Shown: one piece after another, positions 1-8,273 of the stretch
Layout of the letters: every line of letters begins with the position of its first letter
Numbering within the stretch: the first letter of the stretch is position 1
Assembly: GCA_945952065.1 (NCBI GenBank)
Contig: CAMFGY010000008.1
Span: forward strand, 124,001 to 188,000
Source: an uncultured Burkholderiales bacterium
Lineage (GTDB): Bacteria; Pseudomonadota; Gammaproteobacteria; Burkholderiales; Burkholderiaceae_C
DNA: 64,000 nt
Direction: 5' to 3'
Translations under genes and position numbers: made by a program
Notes under the pieces: model-generated
The model's input: the letters and a program-made list of their open reading frames with translations, nothing else
Told to the model about the DNA's origin: nothing
The model's database searches: none

Positions 1-1563
1 CTTGAACGCCATGCGCTTGAAGGTGCTCCAGGTGCTCAGGCGTTCCAGCTTGGCATCGGCAAAGAGGCGTTCGCGTACATCCACATCAATGGCAATGAGC
101 AAACCGTTGCCGCGGCGTCGCTCCAGCGGCGTCCCCAATCGCATGCGCATTGCTTGGACGGGCACGTTGTCAAGAATGGCGCCGTCCACCAAGAGCGCGC
201 CTTGATGCAGCACGGGCGGCAGCAAGCCGGCAGGCGAATTGCTGGCCAACACGGCCTTCCAAAGCGGGCCGTGGTCCAGGACTTCGGTCTTGCCCAGGCT
301 CAAATTGCATGCCGCAGCGAAATAGGGCTTCCACAACTGCTCAATCAATTGCTCGCCGAACATGGCCTGCAAATCACGTTCGACGCGCCGGCCCCGCACC
401 AACGCCACCAAGGGCAAGGCCGGCCATTCACCGCCCGTGGCGAAACGCTGGGTTTGGCGCAGGATTTCTGGCAATTCAAGGCCACAGGCATATTGCGCGG
501 CAATCAGGGCGCCCATGCTGTTGCCGCCAATCAGATCGACCGGGATGGCCGCTTCATGCAGGGCGCGTAAAACTCCCAAGTGGGCAAAGCCACGGGCACC
601 GCCGCCGCCTAGCACCACGCCAAGCGCAGTGCCCGTCAAAAAGCGGGCCAGACGTTCGGCATCGCGCCGGTGGCTCAGGCGCAGCGGATAGATGCGCTCC
701 AACTCCCGTCCGTGCAGCCAAGGATCGGGCCGTTCTGGCACCGCGCAGGAGTCGGCATGCAACACGGCCAAGTGCTTGCGCTTGAGCACATAGCCCGGCT
801 CCCGGGACAAGCGCGCTTCGATTGGCGCCACGTCGGGTGTGGCTTGCGCGTTGGCCACAAAGATCAGTTGATCCGCCTGGCGACAGGCCTGCTGCGTCCA
901 CGCCCAGTGCTCGTCCTGGGCACTGGCCTCGTAGACGATGAACTCATGTTCGTCCTCCAAACTCGCCAAGTTCTGCTCGGCCACCGGCGCTCGCACCAAG
1001 ACCACACGGCCTTGGTGCGCCAAGGCCAGGGTCAATTCGCGGGCCAGCTCGGCGGTGGGCACTTGGGCGTTCAAGGGAATCAGCGCAAAAGTCTGCGCCA
1101 TGCGCCGACTGCCTGTTTCGCTGACATTGCGCAGTCGGTCGTAAACAGCCTTCAAAAAGACCTGAGACAAGGCCAGGGGAAAGCGCTTGAGCAAGGCTTC
1201 ATACGCGGAACGGTGGAGCAGGGCCAGGGTGGAATCGCGCACAGCGGTGACGTCTTGTGCACGCGCCTGGTTCAGAATCAAACCCAGCTCGCCGATGCTT
1301 TGGCCGGGTTGGATTTGGTTGTACAAAAGAATCTGGCCGCTGGGGTCTTGGCGTGAGACCCGCAGGCCGCCGCTGATGACAAACACAATGCTGTCGGAGC
1401 GATGGCCTTCGCTGATGATGCGCTCGCCACCATGGACCTGCCGGATCTCAATCGCCTCTGCCAAGGCTCGCAAGATGGGGTCTTCCAAGCTGCCGAAGAC
1501 TGCGCTTTCTCGCAGGACTTCGAACACGCGTTGCTGCTGGGCTTCGGCGCTCGCTGGGTTCAT
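1..1563 (-). CDS. Patatin-like phospholipase with N-terminal cyclic-nucleotide-binding domain (NTE family), 3' end outside window
   Basis: 521 codons are visible and the gene runs off the left edge. Residues about 10-130 look like a cNMP-binding/Crp-like beta-barrel (GERIISEG, GQSIGELGLI). The patatin lipase domain begins near residue 312 with the oxyanion-hole motif GGGGARG (319-325), the nucleophile elbow GNSMG (Ser349) and the DGA motif with the catalytic Asp (460), so the Ser-Asp dyad is intact. Bacterial members of this NTE-like architecture are lysophospholipase/esterase-type enzymes whose activity may be gated by the regulatory domain. Whether cNMP actually binds is unknown. The ATG at 1563 has a TAGACT hexamer only 6 nt upstream and GAGG 2 nt upstream, suggesting a leaderless or nearly leaderless mRNA. 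A minus-strand terminator of the upstream gene lies just before it, so it is probably transcribed alone. Confidence 0.88.
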   Translation of the reverse strand, partial: MNPASAEAQQQRVFEVLRESAVFGSLEDPILRALAEAIEIRQVHGGERIISEGHRSDSIVFVISGGLRVSRQDPSGQILLYNQIQPGQSIGELGLILNQARAQDVTAVRDSTLALLHRSAYEALLKRFPLALSQVFLKAVYDRLRNVSETGSRRMAQTFALIPLNAQVPTAELARELTLALAHQGRVVLVRAPVAEQNLASLEDEHEFIVYEASAQDEHWAWTQQACRQADQLIFVANAQATPDVAPIEARLSREPGYVLKRKHLAVLHADSCAVPERPDPWLHGRELERIYPLRLSHRRDAERLARFLTGTALGVVLGGGGARGFAHLGVLRALHEAAIPVDLIGGNSMGALIAAQYACGLELPEILRQTQRFATGGEWPALPLVALVRGRRVERDLQAMFGEQLIEQLWKPYFAAACNLSLGKTEVLDHGPLWKAVLASNSPAGLLPPVLHQGALLVDGAILDNVPVQAMRMRLGTPLERRRGNGLLIAIDVDVRERLFADAKLERLSTWSTFKRMAFK

Positions 1564-1586
1564 CGCCTCAGTCTAGCCTCAGGCTC

Positions 1587-1623
1587 AAAAAAAAACAGGT
1601 CCGTGTTTCTCAACACGGACCTG
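1587..1623 (-). terminator. Rho-independent terminator after the secreted protein gene at 1679-2095
   Basis: An 11-bp perfect inverted repeat (1596-1606 with 1613-1623, 6-nt loop) is followed on the minus strand by nine T residues (1587-1595 on the plus strand are A). It sits 56 bp past the stop of the unknown secreted protein gene and ends that transcript before the patatin gene. Confidence 0.88.
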
Positions 1624-1678
1624 CGTTGCTGCGCGCGAGCCGGGTGGCGGCTGTCGCGCGCAATGCGCTTGACTAGGA

Positions 1679-2095
1679 TCAGTTGGGCATCAAGGCCGAG
1701 CCCAGGGCTTGCACGGCTTCATCCAGCTTGGAGGCGGCCAGCGCCTTGCACTGCTCAAGCGAGGCATTGGGCAGATGGCCAAAGGTAGTGGCACTCTTGC
1801 CGGGCTTGAAGAGCAACTCCTTGCCGCTGACCGGCAACATCATGGTGCGGGCGGTGATGACGCAGGTCTTGCTGCTGTCCATGCCGCCTTCCACCTGGCT
1901 CAGAAAGCCCCATTTTTTGGCGGGATAGAGCTTCACGAACTTGGCCGACTGGGTCTTCAGCCAAATGCTTTCGGCCGTTGCTTGATCCATCCAAGGTGCG
2001 GTCGAATGGTCAGTGATGATGTACTTGGCGGGAGCCGCCAGAGCCAACGAGGCGCAAGGCAGCAGCATGACAGCGATCAACTTGGAGATTTGCAT
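1679..2095 (-). CDS. Secreted protein of unknown function
   Basis: A 138-residue product with a clear Sec signal peptide (MQISKLIAVMLL, hydrophobic core, ALAAPA cleavage region near residue 21). The mature part is mixed alpha/beta by eye and holds two cysteines (in KTCVIT and EQCKAL) that could form a disulfide in the periplasm. I do not recognise the family. An ATG 8 codons upstream exists, but the start at 2095 is preferred because it puts the signal peptide at the N terminus and has a GAAAGA-like ribosome site before it. It is followed by a strong terminator and separated from feoB by about 160 bp, so it appears to be a single-gene unit. Confidence 0.75.
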   Translation of the reverse strand: MQISKLIAVMLLPCASLALAAPAKYIITDHSTAPWMDQATAESIWLKTQSAKFVKLYPAKKWGFLSQVEGGMDSSKTCVITARTMMLPVSGKELLFKPGKSATTFGHLPNASLEQCKALAASKLDEAVQALGSALMPN

Positions 2096-2257
2096 GGAAT
2101 TCTTTCGACCAATGGACATTCGGAATGGATCGACCTTGAGCGGCCGACCGGCGGGATTGTAGAGACTCGAAGGCCCAAAAGCCTAGGGCTCATGCCGCGA
2201 GCGCATCGGAGAAAACCCTAGCTTGGCCCGCGGCAAAGAAGGTCAACTGCCGCGCCG

Positions 2258-4141
2258 TCAGCTCAGCAGCCAACTGCTGATTCTGAACGTTAGGAACGAC
2301 GCCAAGTAGGCCAGGCCGAACAAATAGCCGGCCATCAACAAGGGCATTTTCAGTCCGCCCGTTTCTCGCTTGACTGCGGCCAAGGTGGCCAGGCATTGAG
2401 GGGCAAACACAAACCAGGCCAAGAGTGAAAAGGCCGTGGGCAGGCTCCAGCTTTGCGCAATCAAGGGCGCCAGGGCCTGGGCCGTGTCCTCTGCGGAGGC
2501 GGACAAAGCGTACACGGTGCCCAAGGCGCTGATGGCAATTTCTCGGGCGGCAAGACCTGGCACCAGGGCCAGGCTGATCTGCCAATTGAAGCCAATCGGC
2601 TCAAACACATGGGCCAAGGCGCGTCCCAACATGCCGGCGAAGCTGTATTCAATCGGCATGCCCGAGGCGCCTGCAGGGGGCGCCGGAAAGCTCGACAAGG
2701 CCCAAAGCAACAGCGTGAGCGTCAAGATGATGCCGCCCACACGCTTCAAGAAGATCTCCGCGCGCTGCCACAGACCGATCAAGATATTGCGCGGATGCGG
2801 CCAGTGGTAGCTGGGCAACTCCATCATCAGCGGCCGGACTTGCTGGGGGCTGGTGAAGCGCTTGAGCACCCAGGCCACCGCCAGCGCACCGACGATGCCT
2901 GCGAGATACTGCCCAAACAGCACCAAGCCTTGCAAGGATAAACCGCCCCAAACCTCACGCTGTGGAATGAAGGCCCCGATCAACAAGGCATAGACCGGCA
3001 AGCGGGCCGAGCAGGTCATCAAGGGCGCAATCATCAAGGTGACCAGACGGTCGCGCGTATTGGCAATGCTGCGCGTGGCCATGATGCCTGGGATGGCGCA
3101 GGCAAAGCTGGAGAGCAGAGGAATGAAGCTGCGGCCCGACAAGCCCACGCTGCCCATCAAACGATCCAGCAAAAACGCAGCGCGCGGCAGATAGCCCGAT
3201 TCCTCCAGTACCAAAATGAAGAAGAACAAAATCAGAATCTGCGGCAGAAACACCAGCACGCCGCCGACGCCGGCAATCAAGCCGTCCACCACCAGGCTGC
3301 GCAGCCAGCCCTCCGGCAAGAGCGGGCCCACTTGCTGGCCCAGCCACGCCATGCTGGATTCGATCAGGTCCTTCGGCGCTTCGGCCCAGCTGAACACCGC
3401 CTGGAACAAGAGGAACAAGATGGCCGTCATGATCAGCGGGCCCATCACGGGGTGCAGCAGCACACGGTCCACACGGTCACTGGGCAGGTGCGGCAACTGG
3501 CGATCCAGACCCAGGCTTTGCAAGATTTGCTTCACCTGGGCGTGATCGGTGTCAGGCTGGTTGTCCAGGTTCAGATCGGGCAGGGCCTGCGAGGCCGGAG
3601 CCCAGACTTCGCGTTGATCGAGCAGCGCCTTGAGGGCGTCAATGCCTTCACCACGGGTGGCCACGGTGCGCACCACGGGCACGCCCAGCGCAGCGGAGAG
3701 TTCCTCGGTGTTGACCTCGATGCCGCGTTTGGCGGCCAGGTCTGCCATGTTCAGAACCACCACGCACGGCAATTGCAAGCGCTTGACGGCCAGGACCAAG
3801 CGCAGCGTGCGGCGCAGATTGGTGGCGTCCAGCACACAGACCACCAAGTCGGGGCGCTTCTCGCCGCGGGCGCGGCCTGCCAGCACATCACAGGTTACTC
3901 GCTCGTCGGGGGAGCGAGGGTGCAGGCTGTACGTGCCCGGCAGGTCCAGCAAGCGCAAAGCACGCCCGGACGCACTGTGCAAACGCCCTTCTTTGCGCTC
4001 CACCGTCACACCGGCATAGTTGGCCACCTTTTGGTGACTGCCGGTCAGCCGATTGAAGAGGGCGGTCTTGCCACAGTTCGGGTTGCCCACCAAGGCCAGC
4101 AAGGGGCCGCTGGGGTGCACATGGATGACTGCTTCACGCAT
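2258..4141 (-). CDS. feoB: Ferrous iron transporter FeoB
   Basis: Inner-membrane Fe(II) permease of 627 residues. The N-terminal G domain shows G1 GNPNCGKT (19-26), G3 DLPG and the NMAD form of G4. The helical GDI-like region follows, then the polytopic membrane part with two Gate-like repeats (for example PRAAFLLDRLMGSVGLSGRSF). It is shorter than the about 770-residue E. coli protein and lacks its cysteine-rich C-terminal tail, as is common outside enterobacteria. The ATG at 4141 is chosen over an upstream ATG at 4264 because it begins right before the G domain and overlaps the end of feoA by 8 bp, giving translational coupling. No feoC is present. Regulation is probably by Fur through the box upstream of feoA. 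Confidence 0.96.
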   Translation of the reverse strand: MREAVIHVHPSGPLLALVGNPNCGKTALFNRLTGSHQKVANYAGVTVERKEGRLHSASGRALRLLDLPGTYSLHPRSPDERVTCDVLAGRARGEKRPDLVVCVLDATNLRRTLRLVLAVKRLQLPCVVVLNMADLAAKRGIEVNTEELSAALGVPVVRTVATRGEGIDALKALLDQREVWAPASQALPDLNLDNQPDTDHAQVKQILQSLGLDRQLPHLPSDRVDRVLLHPVMGPLIMTAILFLLFQAVFSWAEAPKDLIESSMAWLGQQVGPLLPEGWLRSLVVDGLIAGVGGVLVFLPQILILFFFILVLEESGYLPRAAFLLDRLMGSVGLSGRSFIPLLSSFACAIPGIMATRSIANTRDRLVTLMIAPLMTCSARLPVYALLIGAFIPQREVWGGLSLQGLVLFGQYLAGIVGALAVAWVLKRFTSPQQVRPLMMELPSYHWPHPRNILIGLWQRAEIFLKRVGGIILTLTLLLWALSSFPAPPAGASGMPIEYSFAGMLGRALAHVFEPIGFNWQISLALVPGLAAREIAISALGTVYALSASAEDTAQALAPLIAQSWSLPTAFSLLAWFVFAPQCLATLAAVKRETGGLKMPLLMAGYLFGLAYLASFLTFRISSWLLS

Positions 4142-4415
4142 GCAGCGTCTCCTGGCTGTCCATGCGCTGCACTGCGACACACTCGGCTTCGGCACGCCGG
4201 AGCGCGAATGTCGATTGACCGATCCGTATGACCAGCGGGTCGGCGCCGGGTTGGCCGCGTGCAATCACCCGCACGGATTCGCCCGGCAGAAAGCCGATTT
4301 CCTCCAGCCAGCCGGACCATTCCGGCGCATGCACGGGGGCTTGGATGCTGTGGACTTGCAGCGCTTCGCCGATACAGGCTTGGGCCAAATTGGCCAGTGG
4401 GACGACGGTCTTCAT
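4134..4415 (-). CDS. feoA: FeoA, small SH3-like accessory protein of Fe(II) transport
   Basis: A 93-residue cytoplasmic protein with the typical FeoA pattern: an N-terminal PLANLA stretch, the central glycine turn ending GESVRVIARG, and a C-terminal segment giving IRIGQSTFALRRAEAECV. FeoA is thought to act on the FeoB G domain and is needed for Fe(II) uptake. It overlaps feoB by 8 bp, so the two are one operon. A Fur-type palindrome lies about 60 bp upstream of the start. Confidence 0.93.
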   Translation of the reverse strand: MKTVVPLANLAQACIGEALQVHSIQAPVHAPEWSGWLEEIGFLPGESVRVIARGQPGADPLVIRIGQSTFALRRAEAECVAVQRMDSQETLHA

Positions 4416-4474
4416 GGGCGGGGCGGTCAGGGAACTCGGCCTTCATTGCAGGCCCAAGAGCAGATGACTTTAAT

Positions 4475-4489
4475 CGAGAATGATTCTCA
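4475..4489 (-). promoter_or_regulatory. Fur box upstream of feoAB
   Basis: CGAGAATGATTCTCA matches the 7-1-7 Fur consensus TGATAATGATTATCA at 12 of 15 positions, and its core GAGAATgATTCTC (4476-4488) is a perfect 6-1-6 palindrome. It lies 60-74 bp before the feoA start, where a repressor would block the promoter when Fe(II) is plentiful. Confidence 0.85.
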
Positions 4490-4530
4490 TTGTAGTTCCA
4501 CATGCTGCCGCTGGGAACCGGGGCCTGAAA

Positions 4531-5232
4531 TCAGTCCGGAGTGAACAGTTGCTGATGCAAGTGCTGGCGGATCTCTCCCAGGTATTCGCTCACCAAACTG
4601 CTGCTGCAGGCTTCGGATTTGCCGCGATGCAGCAGTTGCTGTGCGCGCCACAGCCCCAAGGTGCCGCAATGGGCTTGCAAGCCTTCCATTTTTTGGCGCA
4701 CCGCAGGGCTCGGTGGTGCGCTGGGTGCGGCCTCATCGGCCAAAGCGGCCAGCATCTGGCCAATCTGGTTTTGCATGCCTTGCAGATAGGCGCGGTAACG
4801 GTCGGGCGCGAGTTTGAGTCGGGCCATGGTGAGCGCGGGGCGCTCCATGGTTTTGCTGGCGGCCAGTTGCAACAACTTGCTGAGTCGGTTTCGGGCGTCT
4901 TGCTGCTGGAAGGGTTTGACCAAATAGCCGCTCACGCCCAGTTGCACCGCTTCTTGAATGGCGGCCGCATCATTCACCATGGAGACGAGGACGAAAGGCA
5001 TATCCTTGCAGCCCGGATGGGCGCGTACCTTTTGCAGCAGCTCCAGCCCTGACATCCCGGGCATTCGGATGTCGCAGCAGACCAGCATGGGCGGGACGGC
5101 GTGTCCGCTGATTGCCTGCCAAGCCTGCTCCGCGTTGTCGGCCTCGCTGATGCGGTAGTTGCCACATTCGGCGATCGCGTCAATCAGCGCCAAGCGCGTG
5201 ACCTTCTCATCATCCACCACCAAGACCTTCAA
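4531..5232 (-). CDS. Response regulator: REC domain followed by an Hpt-like helical domain
   Basis: A 233-residue cytoplasmic signalling protein. The receiver domain (1-120) has the acidic pair (VVDDE), the phosphoacceptor Asp54 in CCDIRMPGMSG and the conserved Lys106. No DNA-binding or enzymatic output is visible. Residues about 130-233 are helical and contain LQAHCGTLG with His188, resembling the histidine of an Hpt fold but lacking the usual LKG after it. The start is a TTG at 5232, placed by a good GGAGG Shine-Dalgarno 7 nt upstream and a TTGA overlap with the stop of the kinase gene. It therefore is co-expressed with the upstream hybrid kinase and is its likely partner. Confidence 0.85.
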   Translation of the reverse strand: MKVLVVDDEKVTRLALIDAIAECGNYRISEADNAEQAWQAISGHAVPPMLVCCDIRMPGMSGLELLQKVRAHPGCKDMPFVLVSMVNDAAAIQEAVQLGVSGYLVKPFQQQDARNRLSKLLQLAASKTMERPALTMARLKLAPDRYRAYLQGMQNQIGQMLAALADEAAPSAPPSPAVRQKMEGLQAHCGTLGLWRAQQLLHRGKSEACSSSLVSEYLGEIRQHLHQQLFTPD

Positions 5233-7685
5233 GGCTGAACCTCCGTATTGGCCTGGATATCGAGACTGCTTTGCAACTCGCGCTTGAGCAGAGCAAAGCT
5301 TTCGATGAACTCGTCTTCGTCTTCGTTGTCCGCCATGCGTTCCAACCAATCGCTCAAGTCGTAGGCCTGCCCTTGCGGCTCGATAAAGGCCAGGCAGCCC
5401 TTGATCCCATGGGCCAGAATGGCCGCAGCCGGCCAGTCTTTGTTGGCAATGGCGGCCTCAATTTCGCGGTAGCGCAAAGGCGCTTGGGCCCGGAAGGCCA
5501 GCAGCATTTGTTCGCGCAGTTCAACAACTCTTTGGGCACGGGCGGGTGAGCTTGCAGGCTTGGCAGGCTCCGCTGCCCCGGATGTGACCGCGCCTGCCGC
5601 CTCAGGCGGCGGGGTGTCCAGCAAGGCGTCCAAGCCTGCCAAGTCGGCCGCGAGTTCGGACGCAGAGCTCGCCCTGGGCTTGAGCATCAAACCTTGGGCC
5701 TTGCGCTGTTCGATGACGCGATTGAGGGCTTGATGCAGTGCGGCTTCGTCGACGGGCTTGCGCAGAAAGTCGCTCATGCCTACCGCGAGAAACTTGGAGC
5801 GGTCCATCTCGGACGCATTGGCCGTGAGCGCAATGATGGGGATGTCGCGCTCGGCGAACACCCAGTCGCGCCAAAAACCGGCGCGAATGTGCTGGGTGGC
5901 TTCCAACCCGTCCATGACCGGCATGCGCCCGTCCATCAAGATCAGGTCGAAGCTCTCCTGTGTCAGCGCTTCCAAGGCCTTTTCGCCGTTGTTGACCAGG
6001 GTGAAGGTGTGGCCCATTTCGCTGAGCACGGCTTTGATGATCAACTGATTGGTTTCTGCATCTTCAGCAATCAGCACATGCAACTGGTGCTCATGCGGCA
6101 GCAAGACTTCAAGCGCAGCTTCGGCGGGCTGTTGACCCGGCAGCAAGGGCAGGTCGAAATAAAAGGTACTGCCGCCGCCCAACTTGCTGCGCATGCCGAT
6201 GTGGCCGCCCATCAATTCGACCAGTTGCTTGCAGATCGACAAACCCAGACCGGTGCCGCCGAAGTTGCGGGTGGTGGACATATCGGCCTGTTCGAATTTC
6301 TGGAACATGCGGCCTTGGGCTTCTTCGCTGATGCCAATGCCGGAATCCTGCACGGCAAAGTGCACCCACAGGGCTTCGTCGCCACCGTCGTTCCCGGGCC
6401 CGTGGTCCGTGTGATGATCGGGCGGGGGCTGCAAGCGCACATTCACACTCACGCCGCCTTGCTCGGTGAATTTGATGGCATTGCCGACGAGATTGAGCAG
6501 CACTTGGCGCAAGCGCGTGGGGTCGCCTTTCAGGAAGGCGGGCAGTCTGGGGTCCATATGCAGGGCAAAGCCGATGCTTTTTTGCTCGGCCCGTTCTTGC
6601 AGCAGTTGCATGGCCTCGTCCAGCAGCGGTTGCAGGGCGAAGTCCACGCTTTCCAGGCTCAGCTTGCCGGCTTCGATCTTGGAGCCATCGAGCAAATCGT
6701 TGACGATTTGCAGCAATGTGTTGGCGTTCTTGCAGGCCAACTCGACGCGCTCACGGACCGTGGCTTCCATCTGCCCGCGCAGGCTCAACTTGAGCATGCC
6801 CAAGATGCCCGCCATCGGGGTGCGCAACTCATGGCTCATCATGGCCAGGAAGGCGCTCTTGGTTGTGGAGGCTTGTTCTGCGGCCTCTTTCAGCGCCAGC
6901 AAATGGCGGTTGTTGTCTTCCAAAAGGCCGTCGCGTTTGACGATTTGGTCCAGCATGTGGTTGAACACCAAGCTGAGGTCGCCCACTTCATCATTGGCGA
7001 CCAGGGCCGCCCGGACAGTGAAGCGCTCTTGCTGGGCCACCTCGTCCATCACTTGTTTGAGTCCAGCAAGCGGTTGCAAAGCACGATGCAAAAAACGCCG
7101 AGCGGCCAGGGCCGCAACAATGCCGGAGAGGCCCAGGGCCAACAACAGCGAAAGGCCAAAGCGCAGCACCGAACGCCACATCGGCGTCAAGTCGATCTTG
7201 GCCACAACCCGGCCCACTTGCTCATGCGAGAGCAGGACTGGGGTGCTGATGAGCAAGGAGCGATCGAAATATGCGGAACTGGGCAGCAGCTTGAGCGCCT
7301 CTGGCGACAGGGGGGCTTGGGCTTCGCCCAGATGGTGGGCCATGGTGGAACCATCGGAGCGCAAGATATACGCCGCCTGCAGGCCCGGATAAATGCTGGT
7401 TGCACGCAGAATTTCGCTGGCCGCCTTGGCGTCATCAAACACCAGCGGAGACGCCGACTGCACCGCCAAGGTGTTAAGCCAGGCTTGACTGCCTTCACTG
7501 ACCGCCGCACGTTGGCTCAGCACTTCTTGACTGCTGATCCATACCCAAGCAATCAACAAGGCCGAGCCCATGGCTGCAGCAAGAATGCGCTCCAGTCGGC
7601 TGACCAAGGACAGGCGCGGAAGCTGGCTGACTTGTGAGCCAGTGTCGTCAAAGGGCGGGCCGCTGGGGGCAGGTCGGTTGCTCAC
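5229..7685 (-). CDS. Hybrid sensor histidine kinase with CHASE8-like sensor, HAMP, kinase core, REC and Hpt
   Basis: 818 residues. TM1 (about 35-52) and TM2 (about 174-196) bracket a periplasmic region of the CHASE8 type (ASPLVFDDAKAASEIL, YILRSDGSTMAHH). HAMP follows (about 197-250), then HisKA with His285 in SHELRTP, an HATPase with intact N and G boxes (NLVGNAIKFTE, GTGLGLSI), a receiver domain (LILMDGRMPVMDG) and a C-terminal Hpt (AHGIKGCLAF). The protein can therefore run an internal phosphorelay. CHASE8 is the sensor of YfiN-type diguanylate cyclases, and a YfiR-like gene sits immediately upstream, so the sensor is probably controlled by that periplasmic protein. The start is GTG at 7685 with no obvious ribosome site, 37 bp after the yfiR-like stop. 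Confidence 0.92.
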   Translation of the reverse strand: MSNRPAPSGPPFDDTGSQVSQLPRLSLVSRLERILAAAMGSALLIAWVWISSQEVLSQRAAVSEGSQAWLNTLAVQSASPLVFDDAKAASEILRATSIYPGLQAAYILRSDGSTMAHHLGEAQAPLSPEALKLLPSSAYFDRSLLISTPVLLSHEQVGRVVAKIDLTPMWRSVLRFGLSLLLALGLSGIVAALAARRFLHRALQPLAGLKQVMDEVAQQERFTVRAALVANDEVGDLSLVFNHMLDQIVKRDGLLEDNNRHLLALKEAAEQASTTKSAFLAMMSHELRTPMAGILGMLKLSLRGQMEATVRERVELACKNANTLLQIVNDLLDGSKIEAGKLSLESVDFALQPLLDEAMQLLQERAEQKSIGFALHMDPRLPAFLKGDPTRLRQVLLNLVGNAIKFTEQGGVSVNVRLQPPPDHHTDHGPGNDGGDEALWVHFAVQDSGIGISEEAQGRMFQKFEQADMSTTRNFGGTGLGLSICKQLVELMGGHIGMRSKLGGGSTFYFDLPLLPGQQPAEAALEVLLPHEHQLHVLIAEDAETNQLIIKAVLSEMGHTFTLVNNGEKALEALTQESFDLILMDGRMPVMDGLEATQHIRAGFWRDWVFAERDIPIIALTANASEMDRSKFLAVGMSDFLRKPVDEAALHQALNRVIEQRKAQGLMLKPRASSASELAADLAGLDALLDTPPPEAAGAVTSGAAEPAKPASSPARAQRVVELREQMLLAFRAQAPLRYREIEAAIANKDWPAAAILAHGIKGCLAFIEPQGQAYDLSDWLERMADNEDEDEFIESFALLKRELQSSLDIQANTEVQP

Positions 7686-7722
7686 GGCTGCAGATCGCTG
7701 GGTGTCAGGAACAAAGAGGGCC

Positions 7723-8271
7723 TCAGTTGGTGCTGCGAGCCAGTTGCAAAACCTTGGAAGACAAATTCAAACCTTGCTTCTTGACGCGCTGAACGTTGAC
7801 GTCAAACACCAAGCGGTTGCCGTCCACGCTGAGCATTATTGCGGCATTGGCCGCCAACGGGGAGTCCGCCACGGTCAGCACCGGCGCGTCGCCAATCGCG
7901 CCTTGAATCGATTGCATATTCGGCGCTTCCCGCTCGGTCACGAAGAGCAAGTGGCACTTCTTGACGCCGGGCAAATGGTTCACCCGCTGAACGCTCAAGC
8001 GTCGACCGTTGACGTTCTTGCCTTCCAGGTTGGTCAGCGCCGCGCCAAAGCTGTCTTGTCCGAAAACGCAAAGATTGAGGCCCTCACGCGGTGTGTTGGG
8101 CGCGTTGGACTCGGTGTTGGGCCATTCGGTGAACACCATGAAGTTGTACAAATAGGTGGCCTTCATCACATACTCTGGCACAGGGGGCGCCGTGGCTTGA
8201 GCGTGGGACGACGTGGACAAGCCACATCCCAGGCTCAGCAAAACGGCGATCAAGAGACCGGGCATCTTCAT
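7723..8271 (-). CDS. YfiR-like periplasmic protein (DUF4154)
   Basis: 182 residues with a Sec signal peptide (about 1-26) and the YfiR/DUF4154 hallmark EYVMKATYLYNFMVFTEWP near the mature N terminus. Two cysteines remain (68 and 106), fewer than in Pseudomonas YfiR. In Pseudomonas YfiR is a periplasmic inhibitor that binds the sensor of the CHASE8 cyclase YfiN. Here the downstream partner is a histidine kinase. The ATG at 8271 is preceded by GGAG 6 nt upstream and starts 2 nt after the TonB-receptor stop, so the genes are translationally close. Function in the same pathway as its neighbours is inferred from operon structure. Confidence 0.88.
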   Translation of the reverse strand: MKMPGLLIAVLLSLGCGLSTSSHAQATAPPVPEYVMKATYLYNFMVFTEWPNTESNAPNTPREGLNLCVFGQDSFGAALTNLEGKNVNGRRLSVQRVNHLPGVKKCHLLFVTEREAPNMQSIQGAIGDAPVLTVADSPLAANAAIMLSVDGNRLVFDVNVQRVKKQGLNLSSKVLQLARSTN

Positions 8272-8273
8272 GC

